A stretch of DNA of 41,194 bases, from positions 1 to 41,194 of the forward strand of contig CANFWR010000007.1 of the NCBI GenBank assembly GCA_947450865.1. The letters run 5' to 3'. The position numbers and the translations under genes are program-made. The notes beneath the pieces are model-generated. The model saw only the letters and a program-made list of their open reading frames with translations. It was not told the origin of the DNA and ran no database searches. Position 1 is the first letter of the stretch, and every line of letters starts with the position of its first letter. This document shows, piece by piece, positions 34,770 to 41,194 of this stretch. Source of the stretch: Cytophagaceae bacterium (lineage in GTDB: Bacteria > Bacteroidota > Bacteroidia > Cytophagales > Spirosomataceae).

Positions 34770-35877
34770 GCAAGATGTATTGGCCCACGGTAGGGAAGTG
34801 GTCGGAGTATTTTATGTTGCGCAAGGTTTGGAAATTGATTGCTTTCCACTCCTCTGAGAAGAATTGATCATCGATGCGCACTAAATAAGGGCTGCGATTG
34901 AGGGTAAAGCCAAAACCAGATCCCGCTTCCTCGAAAGAATTTTTCAATCGTTCTCGAATCGTTCCATAGGCCCAGCCAGAAGGAGTTTCGTTCAAATCTC
35001 CTACGACTATGATGGGATAGGGGCTTTTTTGAATAAGGCGATTGATTTTGTCCATCTCCTTTTTGTGCTCAATAAAGCCCTTGCGAAGGGAGGAGATGAT
35101 GCCTCGGCCTTCTTTTTTAGCATCTGTATAATCTTGCAAACGAATTTTCGAAGTCATCTTATTCACTCGAATCCCCATCGACCACAGCTGTAAGTTGATC
35201 ACCCGAATCGTGTCTTGATCCTTCACAATATCAGTTAACAGATATCCATTGGCTGAATTATCAAATTGTTCGCCCTCTTCGTGAATGATAGGGTATTTCG
35301 AAAATACCACCAAACCCATTTTCTCGTGGGAATCAAATAATTGCTTTTTTAGTGGAATAAAGGCGTAATGCGGGTATTTTTCCTTCAAGAAAGAGACCGT
35401 GTGGTAGGCCTTGCGATCTGAATGGGAATAAAATTCTTGGAAACATTTAATGTCTGCGTCGTAATCGCGGATGAATTTTTTGAGGTCTTCTAATTGTACT
35501 TTTTTGGCCTCATACTCATTCGAATACATTCCAAAAACGTTGTAACTCATCACTGTCAGCGGTTTCGCTAAAGTCGCCACAGGCTGATTAAAGCTAATGT
35601 GTCTTCCTATAAATCCATAACCCAGCGCCAGCACAATCAAGGGCAAAAGCGCTCGCTTCGCTCGCTGAAAAACCCAGTAAATCAAGGAGATAAGACACAA
35701 CAACTGGGCATAGGGCATCGTCATCATGATAAAGCCCGCAAACCAGTGTTGTACAATTAACGAATAGCTTAAAAGGTAGGTCAAAAGCGTGTATAGGCAC
35801 AATGGCAACGTTCCTAACCAGATCAGGGAAGAGATGATTTTTTTCTGTAGGGGTGCCTTCGAATTACGCTTAGCCAT
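34759..35877 (-). CDS. Membrane-anchored endonuclease/exonuclease/phosphatase family protein
   Basis: A 372-residue protein starting at MAKRNSKAP; the ORF-track start 6 bases upstream is a TTG. Three hydrophobic segments occupy about residues 15-95. An EEP catalytic domain follows with MSYNVFGMY, the metal glutamate in CFQEFYS, VVGDLNETPSGWAYG, and the terminal YSDHFPTVG Asp-His pair. The catalytic domain probably faces the periplasm. Family members cut nucleic acids or phosphoester lipids; which applies here is unknown. It is coupled to the permease by an 11-base overlap. Confidence 0.88.
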   Translation of the reverse strand: MAKRNSKAPLQKKIISSLIWLGTLPLCLYTLLTYLLSYSLIVQHWFAGFIMMTMPYAQLLCLISLIYWVFQRAKRALLPLIVLALGYGFIGRHISFNQPVATLAKPLTVMSYNVFGMYSNEYEAKKVQLEDLKKFIRDYDADIKCFQEFYSHSDRKAYHTVSFLKEKYPHYAFIPLKKQLFDSHEKMGLVVFSKYPIIHEEGEQFDNSANGYLLTDIVKDQDTIRVINLQLWSMGIRVNKMTSKIRLQDYTDAKKEGRGIISSLRKGFIEHKKEMDKINRLIQKSPYPIIVVGDLNETPSGWAYGTIRERLKNSFEEAGSGFGFTLNRSPYLVRIDDQFFSEEWKAINFQTLRNIKYSDHFPTVGQYILHGK

Positions 35878-35880
35878 ACT

Positions 35881-35911
35881 CAAAGATACACATTGTCTGC
35901 CATTTTATAAA
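35881..35911 (-). promoter_or_regulatory. Predicted promoter abutting the EEP start codon
   Basis: Minus strand: TTTA (35911-35908), 19 bases, then a perfect TATCTTTG (35888-35881). Only three bases separate it from the ATG at 35877. The expected start point falls on or next to the initiation codon, suggesting a leaderless transcript. Confidence 0.5.
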
Positions 35912-35924
35912 TTTTCGATGGAGG

Positions 35925-35956
35925 TTTGGGTTATTTCAAAATATTTTCTAATTTTG
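35925..35956 (+). promoter_or_regulatory. Predicted promoter for rpmB
   Basis: TTTG (35925-35928), 20 bases, then a perfect TAATTTTG (35949-35956). The predicted start near 35962 leaves a leader of about 35 bases before the rpmB ATG. Confidence 0.65.
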
Positions 35957-35996
35957 CAATCCCTTTAGGAAAGAACAATTTTAAATAATAGATACG

Positions 35997-36236
35997 ATGG
36001 CAAAGGTTTGTCAAATTACAGGACGCAAAACTCAAGTAGGAAACAACGTTTCTCACGCTAATAACAAGACTAAGCGTAAGTTCTACCCGAACTTACAAAC
36101 GAAGAAATTCTTCTTAGAGTCAGAAGGTGTTTGGGTTCGTATGAAAGTTTCTGCGAAAGCAATTCGCACGATCAACAAAAACGGATTTGAAAAAACTTTA
36201 ATCGCTGCAGCTCGTAAGGGTACGTTAAGCGTTTAG
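35997..36236 (+). CDS. rpmB: 50S ribosomal protein L28
   Basis: A 79-residue basic ribosomal protein of the large subunit. The N-terminus MAKVCQITGRKTQVGNNVSHANNKTKRKFYPNLQ is the classic L28 opening, and the family segment VSAKAIRTINKNGF follows. There is no N-terminal CxxC zinc motif, so this is the zinc-independent form. It has its own consensus promoter and a strong terminator 24 bases after the stop. rpmG, which follows rpmB in many Bacteroidota, is not in this window. Confidence 0.97.
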   Translation: MAKVCQITGRKTQVGNNVSHANNKTKRKFYPNLQTKKFFLESEGVWVRMKVSAKAIRTINKNGFEKTLIAAARKGTLSV

Positions 36237-36259
36237 TTTTCAAAATATTTATCGAAATT

Positions 36260-36291
36260 AGCCTTCTTGATTTTTCAAGAAGGCTTTTTTT
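36260..36291 (+). terminator. Intrinsic terminator after rpmB
   Basis: AGCCTTCTTGA-TTTT-TCAAGAAGGCT is a perfect 11-bp stem followed by a run of T. It ends 12 bases before the ThiF-like start, so it isolates rpmB from that gene. Confidence 0.92.
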
Positions 36292-36302
36292 ATTTGTAGT
36301 CA

Positions 36303-37013
36303 ATGCTCAGCGATTTAGAATTCGAACGGTACCGTAAACAGCTGAATCTGCCGGAATGGCGGAAGCAGCAACAGATGCGCCTAAAAGAATCGAAGATTCT
36401 AGTCGTGGGCGCAGGTGGTTTGGGTTGCGGGGCTTTGCCATTTCTAGCTGCTGCCGGTGTGGGATCCATCACGATTTTGGATGCGGATGTGATCGAGTTA
36501 TCGAATTTAGCTCGTCAGGTGTTGTATAAAACAGAAGACGTAGGTGCCTCGAAAGCTAATAAATCAGCGGAGGCTTTGCAAGCTTTGAATCCAAGCATTA
36601 CTATCCAGGGAATTGCAGAGGATTTAACAGCAGTTAATGCAACGCATTACATCGGGCAACACGATCTGATCATCGATTGTACGGATAATTTTAGCACTCG
36701 GTATTTGATTAATGACAGTTGCGAGACTTTGAAAAAGCCTTTCGTCTATGGGGCGATTCACGCATGGGAGGGGCAGTTTGCCGTATTTCATCCGGCAGGG
36801 CCTTCCTATCGATCACTATTTCCAGTGGAACCTAGTCCACAAGAAATTCCAGCCTGCGATGAAGTAGGCGTTTTAGGGGTGTTGCCAGGTATCATTGGAT
36901 TGTTTCAGGCCAAAGAAGCCATCTTCTACCTTGCCGGCTTCGAATCGCCAGCACAGCAAGGATTGATGACCTTTGATCTACGCGATATGCGTCTCAGTTC
37001 GTTTAGGCTATAA
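36303..37013 (+). CDS. ThiF/MoeB/HesA family adenylyltransferase (E1-like)
   Basis: A 236-residue E1-like enzyme. The ATP-binding motif is VVGAGGLGCGALPFLAAAGVG, then DADVIELSNLARQVLY, the Asp of DCTDNFSTRYLIND, and GVLGVLPGIIG. The family adenylates the C-terminal glycine of ThiS or MoaD sulfur carriers. The paired CxxC zinc motifs of MoeB/ThiF are absent (YRSLFP stands where many have YRCLFP), and there is no C-terminal rhodanese domain. No thi or moa gene is nearby, so the carrier partner is unidentified. Its 3' end overlaps the convergent rimO by 11 bases. Confidence 0.88.
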   Translation: MLSDLEFERYRKQLNLPEWRKQQQMRLKESKILVVGAGGLGCGALPFLAAAGVGSITILDADVIELSNLARQVLYKTEDVGASKANKSAEALQALNPSITIQGIAEDLTAVNATHYIGQHDLIIDCTDNFSTRYLINDSCETLKKPFVYGAIHAWEGQFAVFHPAGPSYRSLFPVEPSPQEIPACDEVGVLGVLPGIIGLFQAKEAIFYLAGFESPAQQGLMTFDLRDMRLSSFRL

Positions 37014-38325
37014 TATCGCCGTATAAGTCGAATTCTTCGGCCTTATTTATTTTCACCGTTACAAAATCACCCAAACGCGCATACTGTTCCGCTGGAATCA
37101 AGACCTCATTATCCACTTCTGGAGAATCGAATTCCGTACGTCCCACGAAGTAACCGCTCTCTTTGCGGTCGACCATCACTTTCAAGGTTTGGCCTACTTT
37201 TGCTTGATTTAATTCCTCAGAAATACCTTGCTGAACCGCCATAATTTCGTCTGAACGAAATTGCTTCACGTCTTCTGGTACGTCATCGTTTACAAGATAA
37301 GCATGGGTATTTTCCTCGTGGCTATAATTGAAGATCCCTAAACGGTCGAAACGCATACGCTCCACGAAGGAATAAGTCTCCTCGAAGTCCTCTTCAGTCT
37401 CACCTGGATAACCCGAAATCAATGTCGTTCTCAAGGCGATTCCCGGCACTTTCTCGCGAATCGTGTGGATCAATTCCTCTGTTTTCTCACGCGTAATTCC
37501 ACGGCGCATGTGCTTTAACATCGCGTCTGAACCACTTTGGAGTGGCATATCTAGGTATTTGCAGATATTATCGCGTTCCGCCATCGTGTCCAAAATTTCT
37601 AATGGAAAACCCGCCGGATAAGCATATTGCAAACGGATCCATTCGATGCCGTTGACATCGGATAAACGCTCTAATAATTCTTTTAATTTACGCCCTGATT
37701 TGCCTTCCCCTTTCAGGTCTAAACCGTAAAAAGTAAGGTCTTGGGCAATTAGAATGAGTTCTTTTGTACCTTTTTTGGCTAACGAATTTGCTTCCTTCAC
37801 TAATTCCTCCATCGGAGTAGAAACGTGTTTTCCACGCATCAAGGGAATGGCACAAAAGCTACAAGGACGATCACAGCCTTCCGCAATCTTCAAATACGCA
37901 TAATGCGCTGGCGTCGTCAATAGACGCTCACCCACTAATTCATGCTTGTAATCTGCCTTTAATGCCTTTAATAGACGAGGTAATTCATTTGTGCCAAAGA
38001 AGGAGTCTACCATCGGGATTTCTCTTTCTAAATCATCTTTGTAGCGGTGCGAAAGACAGCCGGTTACGTATAATTTATCGATCTTACCTGCTTCTTTTGC
38101 GTCTGCGTAGCGCAAAATGGTGTCGATGGATTCTTGTTTGGCATTATCAATAAACCCACACGTATTAATTACGACGATGTTCGCCTTGTCCTTTTTCGCC
38201 TCGTGGGTCACCTCTAATCCATTCCCTTTTAATTGGGTGTACAGAACCTCAGAATCGACAAGATTCTTCGAACAACCGAGGGTGATGATGTTGATGGAGG
38301 GCTTTGGGGCTACTTTGGTCTTCAT
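37003..38325 (-). CDS. rimO: Ribosomal protein S12 methylthiotransferase
   Basis: A 440-residue radical SAM enzyme that adds a methylthio group to an aspartate of ribosomal protein S12. The N-terminal UPF0004 domain carries C18, C56 and C90 for one iron-sulfur cluster. The radical SAM motif CDRPCSFC (C151, C155, C158) holds the second. A C-terminal TRAM domain occupies about 375-438. The LGCSKNLVDSE opening and the overall pattern fit RimO rather than MiaB. It is transcribed away from the DUF1080 gene and converges on the ThiF-like gene with an 11-base overlap. Confidence 0.96.
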   Translation of the reverse strand: MKTKVAPKPSINIITLGCSKNLVDSEVLYTQLKGNGLEVTHEAKKDKANIVVINTCGFIDNAKQESIDTILRYADAKEAGKIDKLYVTGCLSHRYKDDLEREIPMVDSFFGTNELPRLLKALKADYKHELVGERLLTTPAHYAYLKIAEGCDRPCSFCAIPLMRGKHVSTPMEELVKEANSLAKKGTKELILIAQDLTFYGLDLKGEGKSGRKLKELLERLSDVNGIEWIRLQYAYPAGFPLEILDTMAERDNICKYLDMPLQSGSDAMLKHMRRGITREKTEELIHTIREKVPGIALRTTLISGYPGETEEDFEETYSFVERMRFDRLGIFNYSHEENTHAYLVNDDVPEDVKQFRSDEIMAVQQGISEELNQAKVGQTLKVMVDRKESGYFVGRTEFDSPEVDNEVLIPAEQYARLGDFVTVKINKAEEFDLYGDIIA

Positions 38326-38437
38326 GGATTTTTATATCAGCCTGCAATTTACAAAGATTTGACGCTAAAATTGCCCGCAGCAGATACAATTGTTGCAGAC
38401 TTTTAGTAGTATTGTAAAAATCATAAACCTAATAATC

Positions 38438-39145
38438 ATGAACAAATTACTTTTGAGTTGCGCGGCAGTTTGCTTCGCATTGACTTCTTTTGGTCAGGGA
38501 ATGAATCAGTTGACAAAAGCTGAGAAGAAAAACGGAACACAATTATTATTTGATGGTAAAACCTTTACTGGCTGGCATAGCTTTGGAAAAGGGGAAAAAG
38601 TAGGAACCTCTTGGACGATTGAAGACGGCGTGATCGGTTTCGATGCAGCGAAGAAGGACGGTGGCGATTTAGTAACGAATGAGTCTTATGATAATTATGA
38701 TTTCACAGTAGATTGGAAAATCTCGGTGAATGGAAACTCAGGTATCATCTTCAATGTGACGGATGATGCTAAAAAATACCATGCAACCTATCAAACGGGT
38801 CCTGAAATGCAGGTTTTGCACGATGAAGGTCATCCAGATGGGAAAATTAATAAACACAATTCAGGTGATTTATATGATTTGATTAAATCATCGGTAAACG
38901 TAACGAAGCCGGTAGGCGAGTGGAATACGGCGCGTATTGTGAACAACAAGGGTTTATTGCAATTGTATTTAAATGGTTCTAAAGTAGTGGAGACACGCAC
39001 AGACGACCAAAACTGGAAAGATATGATTGCGGGATCTAAATTTAAAACGATGCCAGATTTTGGAAAGGTGATGCAAGGGCATATCGCTTTGCAAGATCAC
39101 GGAAACCAAGTTTGGTTCAGAAATATTAAGATTCGGAAATTATAA
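38438..39145 (+). CDS. DUF1080 (3-keto-disaccharide hydrolase domain) secreted protein
   Basis: A 235-residue protein starting MNKLLLSCAAVCFALTSFGQ, a signal peptide; the ORF-track start 48 bases upstream would place a hydrophilic stretch before it and is rejected. The domain has the typical LLFDGKTFTGWHSFG opening, SGIIFNV, GPEMQVLHDEGH, GEWNTARI and the closing GHIALQDHGNQVWFRNIKI. These beta-sandwich proteins are related to glucanase-like folds, and some act on 3-keto sugars. It ends in a strong terminator facing an SMP-30 type lactonase gene. Confidence 0.92.
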   Translation: MNKLLLSCAAVCFALTSFGQGMNQLTKAEKKNGTQLLFDGKTFTGWHSFGKGEKVGTSWTIEDGVIGFDAAKKDGGDLVTNESYDNYDFTVDWKISVNGNSGIIFNVTDDAKKYHATYQTGPEMQVLHDEGHPDGKINKHNSGDLYDLIKSSVNVTKPVGEWNTARIVNNKGLLQLYLNGSKVVETRTDDQNWKDMIAGSKFKTMPDFGKVMQGHIALQDHGNQVWFRNIKIRKL

Positions 39146-39152
39146 GAAAATG

Positions 39153-39186
39153 AAAGGCCTCGATTTTGCGATCGAGGCCTTTTTTT
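39153..39186. terminator. Bidirectional terminator between the DUF1080 and SMP-30 genes
   Basis: AAAGGCCTCGAT-TTTGCG-ATCGAGGCCTTT is a perfect 12-bp stem followed by more T. It separates convergent genes; the A tract is shorter on the minus-strand side, so it is strongest for the DUF1080 gene. Confidence 0.88.
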
Positions 39187-39199
39187 GTTTTAGAGTATT

Positions 39200-40207
39200 T
39201 TACTTTAGTCCTTTTGTCTTCGTCTTTACTCGCAGCAGATTCATCTTCGAGGTGATAAACAAAGTCGAACCATCTTCTCCAAAATTCACATTCGAATTCG
39301 GGTTCCCTGTTTCAATCCGTCCGAGTAATTTGCCAGCTGGGCTAATGATCAAAATTCCACCTGGTCCTGTCGTCCAGATGTTTCCTTGCTTATCCAATTT
39401 CATCCCATCATAGCCACCACGGATTCCTTGCTTCGCTAATTCGGCTGCATCAAAAAATACGGATGGTTCGCCTAGGTTTCCTTTTTTGTCCACCGGAAAA
39501 GCTAGAATATGCGATTCTTTGGGTTCAGATGATCCCACATACAAAATACTCTCGTCTAGGTTCATCGCTAGGCCATTGGGTCTGGCCATCTTGTCGTATT
39601 GCAAGCTCAATTCTCCCTTTTTTGTGATGCGATACACCCCTTGATACGCTAATTCCTTTGCCGGTTCTTCTTTCCCGCGACCTGGTAAACCATAGGGAGG
39701 GTCAGTGAAATAATAGTCGCCGTTCTTTGCTTGGATGACGTCGTTCGGGCTATTGAGTTTTTTGCCTTCCCATAATCCAGTGAGGGATTTTTTTAATTCA
39801 GGTTTTCCCAAAGGCATTTCAGCAATTCTACGGTTCCCGTGTTCTGCTGAAACTAGGTTTCCTTTTTGGTTAATGATCAATCCATTCGCACCGGGTTCGT
39901 ATGAGTAATATTCCTTCCCAGAATAACCAGATGGCGTTAAATAAAGCACGGCGCCTTTTTCTGCTGTCCATTGGTAGATTTTATTTTCAGGTACATCAGA
40001 GAACAAGAGGTAGTTTCCTTTCTTCACCCAAACTGGTCCTTCAGACCAGGTATAGCCTTCAGCTACAATCTCAATAGGAGTGGAGGGGTCGATTAAAGAA
40101 GTCACAGATTCATCGTATACATGAATCTTCCCTATCGTTTTGTATTGTGCATTCACCGCTGAGCTTAATCCCAGGATTGTGATGAGCGGTAGTATTAATT
40201 TTTTCAT
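39200..40207 (-). CDS. SMP-30/gluconolactonase/LRE family protein, secreted
   Basis: A 335-residue beta-propeller hydrolase with a signal peptide ending AVNAQ. The metal-site motifs are WSEGPVWV (Glu), NSPNDVIQ (Asn), ARPNGLAMN (Asn) and GGYDGMKLD (Asp), the expected four ligands. The enzyme would open sugar lactones such as gluconolactone in the periplasm or outside the cell. The neighbouring DUF1080 protein is also a secreted carbohydrate-type protein, which fits a role in handling oxidised sugars, although the two genes are convergent and not an operon. Confidence 0.9.
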   Translation of the reverse strand: MKKLILPLITILGLSSAVNAQYKTIGKIHVYDESVTSLIDPSTPIEIVAEGYTWSEGPVWVKKGNYLLFSDVPENKIYQWTAEKGAVLYLTPSGYSGKEYYSYEPGANGLIINQKGNLVSAEHGNRRIAEMPLGKPELKKSLTGLWEGKKLNSPNDVIQAKNGDYYFTDPPYGLPGRGKEEPAKELAYQGVYRITKKGELSLQYDKMARPNGLAMNLDESILYVGSSEPKESHILAFPVDKKGNLGEPSVFFDAAELAKQGIRGGYDGMKLDKQGNIWTTGPGGILIISPAGKLLGRIETGNPNSNVNFGEDGSTLFITSKMNLLRVKTKTKGLK

Positions 40208-40256
40208 AGCGTTTTCATCGGTTTATAATTCGTAAATTTACCCAAATTCTCCACAA

Positions 40257-41102
40257 ATGAAATCGATTGCCAGTCCTATTCTCATCCAACAAATAATCGA
40301 AGCGATTACGCCGCATTATGAGCCCACTGAGGCTCGTGCGATTGCCTTTCGTTGCTTGGATTTAGGATGGAATTTGAGCTCGATGGATATTATCCTGAAA
40401 AAAGAGGTGGACTTGCCGGCGGATTGGTCATCTCGATTAGCTCGTCTTGCGGAGGGCGAACCTCTTCAATACGTGATGGGGAAGACCTATTTCCGGAATC
40501 ATTTATTTCAAGTAAATGCGGATACCCTAATTCCGCGTCCTGAAACGGAAGAATTGGTGGACCTAGTTTTAAATCATGCCACAGATAATGCGTCAGTATT
40601 AGATGTGGGAACAGGTTCAGGCTGTATTCCTATTTCTTTGAAATTAGAACGGCCTTCGCTCACAGTAGAGGCTTGGGATATTTCTGCCGGTGCGCTAGAA
40701 ATGGCTCATCAGAATGCAACGGCTTTAGAAGCTGAGGTGAAATTTAAAGAACAAGATATTTTTGCCTGGCCTTCTTCTGAAGGTAACTGGGAGGTGATTG
40801 TCTCTAATCCGCCCTATGTGACAGAAGAGGAGAAAAAGGAGATGGCGAATCACGTATTGGACTTTGAACCGCATTTGGCCCTATTCGTTCCGAATGATGA
40901 TGCCTTAAGATATTATGAGGCCTTAGCGGACTTTTCGCTCGAAAGATTAACACAAGGCGGCTACTTATGTATAGAAATTAATCAGTACTTTGGAACTCAA
41001 ACCGTAGAGCTCTTGTTTAGCAAGGGTTTCCAAGATGTCAAGCTACTGCAGGACTTCAAGGGGAATGACCGGATGATTGTGGCACAGAAATCAGGTCTTT
41101 AA
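40257..41102 (+). CDS. prmC: Peptide chain release factor N(5)-glutamine methyltransferase
   Basis: A 281-residue SAM-dependent methyltransferase that methylates the GGQ glutamine of release factors. It has the helical N-terminal domain, then TLIPRPETEELVD, the SAM motif VLDVGTGSGCIPISL, and the catalytic NPPY in VSNPPYVTEEEK. The length and order match PrmC/HemK. It is divergent from the SMP-30 gene, 49 bases apart. Confidence 0.95.
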   Translation: MKSIASPILIQQIIEAITPHYEPTEARAIAFRCLDLGWNLSSMDIILKKEVDLPADWSSRLARLAEGEPLQYVMGKTYFRNHLFQVNADTLIPRPETEELVDLVLNHATDNASVLDVGTGSGCIPISLKLERPSLTVEAWDISAGALEMAHQNATALEAEVKFKEQDIFAWPSSEGNWEVIVSNPPYVTEEEKKEMANHVLDFEPHLALFVPNDDALRYYEALADFSLERLTQGGYLCIEINQYFGTQTVELLFSKGFQDVKLLQDFKGNDRMIVAQKSGL

Positions 41103-41113
41103 AATTTAAATAG

Positions 41114-41121
41114 TATTTTTG
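41114..41121 (+). promoter_or_regulatory. Predicted -7 element for the gene at the right edge
   Basis: TATTTTTG, a perfect TAnnTTTG match, lies 30 bases before the ATG at 41152. No -33 TTTG was seen at the usual distance. Confidence 0.4.
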
Positions 41122-41151
41122 TTTCAGTTAAAACCAATTAAAATTTAACAA

Positions 41152-41194
41152 GATGAATAAGACAGTATGGATTGTTTTGGGAGTCATTGCTCTC
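41152..41194 (+). CDS. Start of a membrane or exported protein, truncated by window end (possibly LemA)
   Basis: Only 14 codons are visible, MNKTVWIVLGVIAL, then the window ends. The short charged start followed by a hydrophobic helix is the beginning of a membrane anchor or signal peptide. LemA family proteins often begin this way, but so do many others. It has its own -7 element. Confidence 0.5.

Noticed and set aside
39150-39413. 87-aa plus-strand ORF after the DUF1080 gene
   Set aside because: It begins inside the terminator and runs antisense through the SMP-30 gene, so it is a shadow.

Overview
The window is a contiguous chromosomal segment from a member of the Bacteroidota, most likely order Cytophagales. 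I infer this from the gene families (TonB receptor plus DUF4249 lipoprotein, DUF5916, DUF2911, a type IX secretion C-terminal sorting domain, DUF1080) and from repeated matches to the Bacteroidota promoter pattern TTTG-N19-TAnnTTTG. No rRNA, tRNA, CRISPR array, IS element or phage was found. Genes are densely packed, and no gene-free stretch exceeds 300 bases. The longest are about 180 bases at 33251-33434 (repeat-filled) and about 150 bases at 8086-8235 (an attenuator leader).

Layout. 1-2044: the end of a TonB-dependent receptor, translationally coupled to a DUF4249 lipoprotein. 2109-5848: a large acyl-CoA dehydrogenase and an M1 metallopeptidase, closed by a terminator. 5943-6062: an unlisted 39-codon membrane mini-gene. 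6063-9973 (minus strand): hemA-recX, followed by a separately promoted aminotransferase-tyrA pair. 10083-17259 (plus strand): a tight seven-gene run of HSDL2-like SDR, YheT-type hydrolase, a SerB-SerA-ACT fusion, SerC, a Gfo/Idh/MocA oxidoreductase, an SGNH hydrolase and a Nudix-like regulator. yebC is convergent to it. 18102-26271: DUF5916, DUF2911, a single-domain response regulator, an MBL hydrolase, a HAD phosphatase, a T9SS-exported metalloprotease and accD. 26378-28085: an AT-rich AbiE toxin-antitoxin island with its own operator. 28141-35877: a zinc-ribbon coiled-coil protein with a Nif3-like partner, a Nudix hydrolase, an SSF symporter, a PBP4-type carboxypeptidase, a repeat cluster, an APC permease and an EEP-family protein. 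35997-41194: rpmB, a ThiF/MoeB-like enzyme, rimO, DUF1080, an SMP-30 lactonase, prmC and the first codons of one more gene.

The most interesting element is in the 150 bases upstream of the aminotransferase-tyrA pair. A consensus promoter is followed by a 21-residue reading frame with six tyrosine codons. Directly after its stop codon lies a 12-bp antiterminator stem whose 3' arm overlaps the 5' arm of an intrinsic terminator placed just before the aminotransferase start. This is the classic geometry of ribosome-mediated transcription attenuation, here apparently sensing tyrosine only. Other notable points are the complete phosphorylated serine pathway in two abutting genes, a repeat cluster that encodes the tail of a permease, a terminator buried in a convergent coding region, and promoters placed so close to start codons that leaderless mRNAs are predicted.
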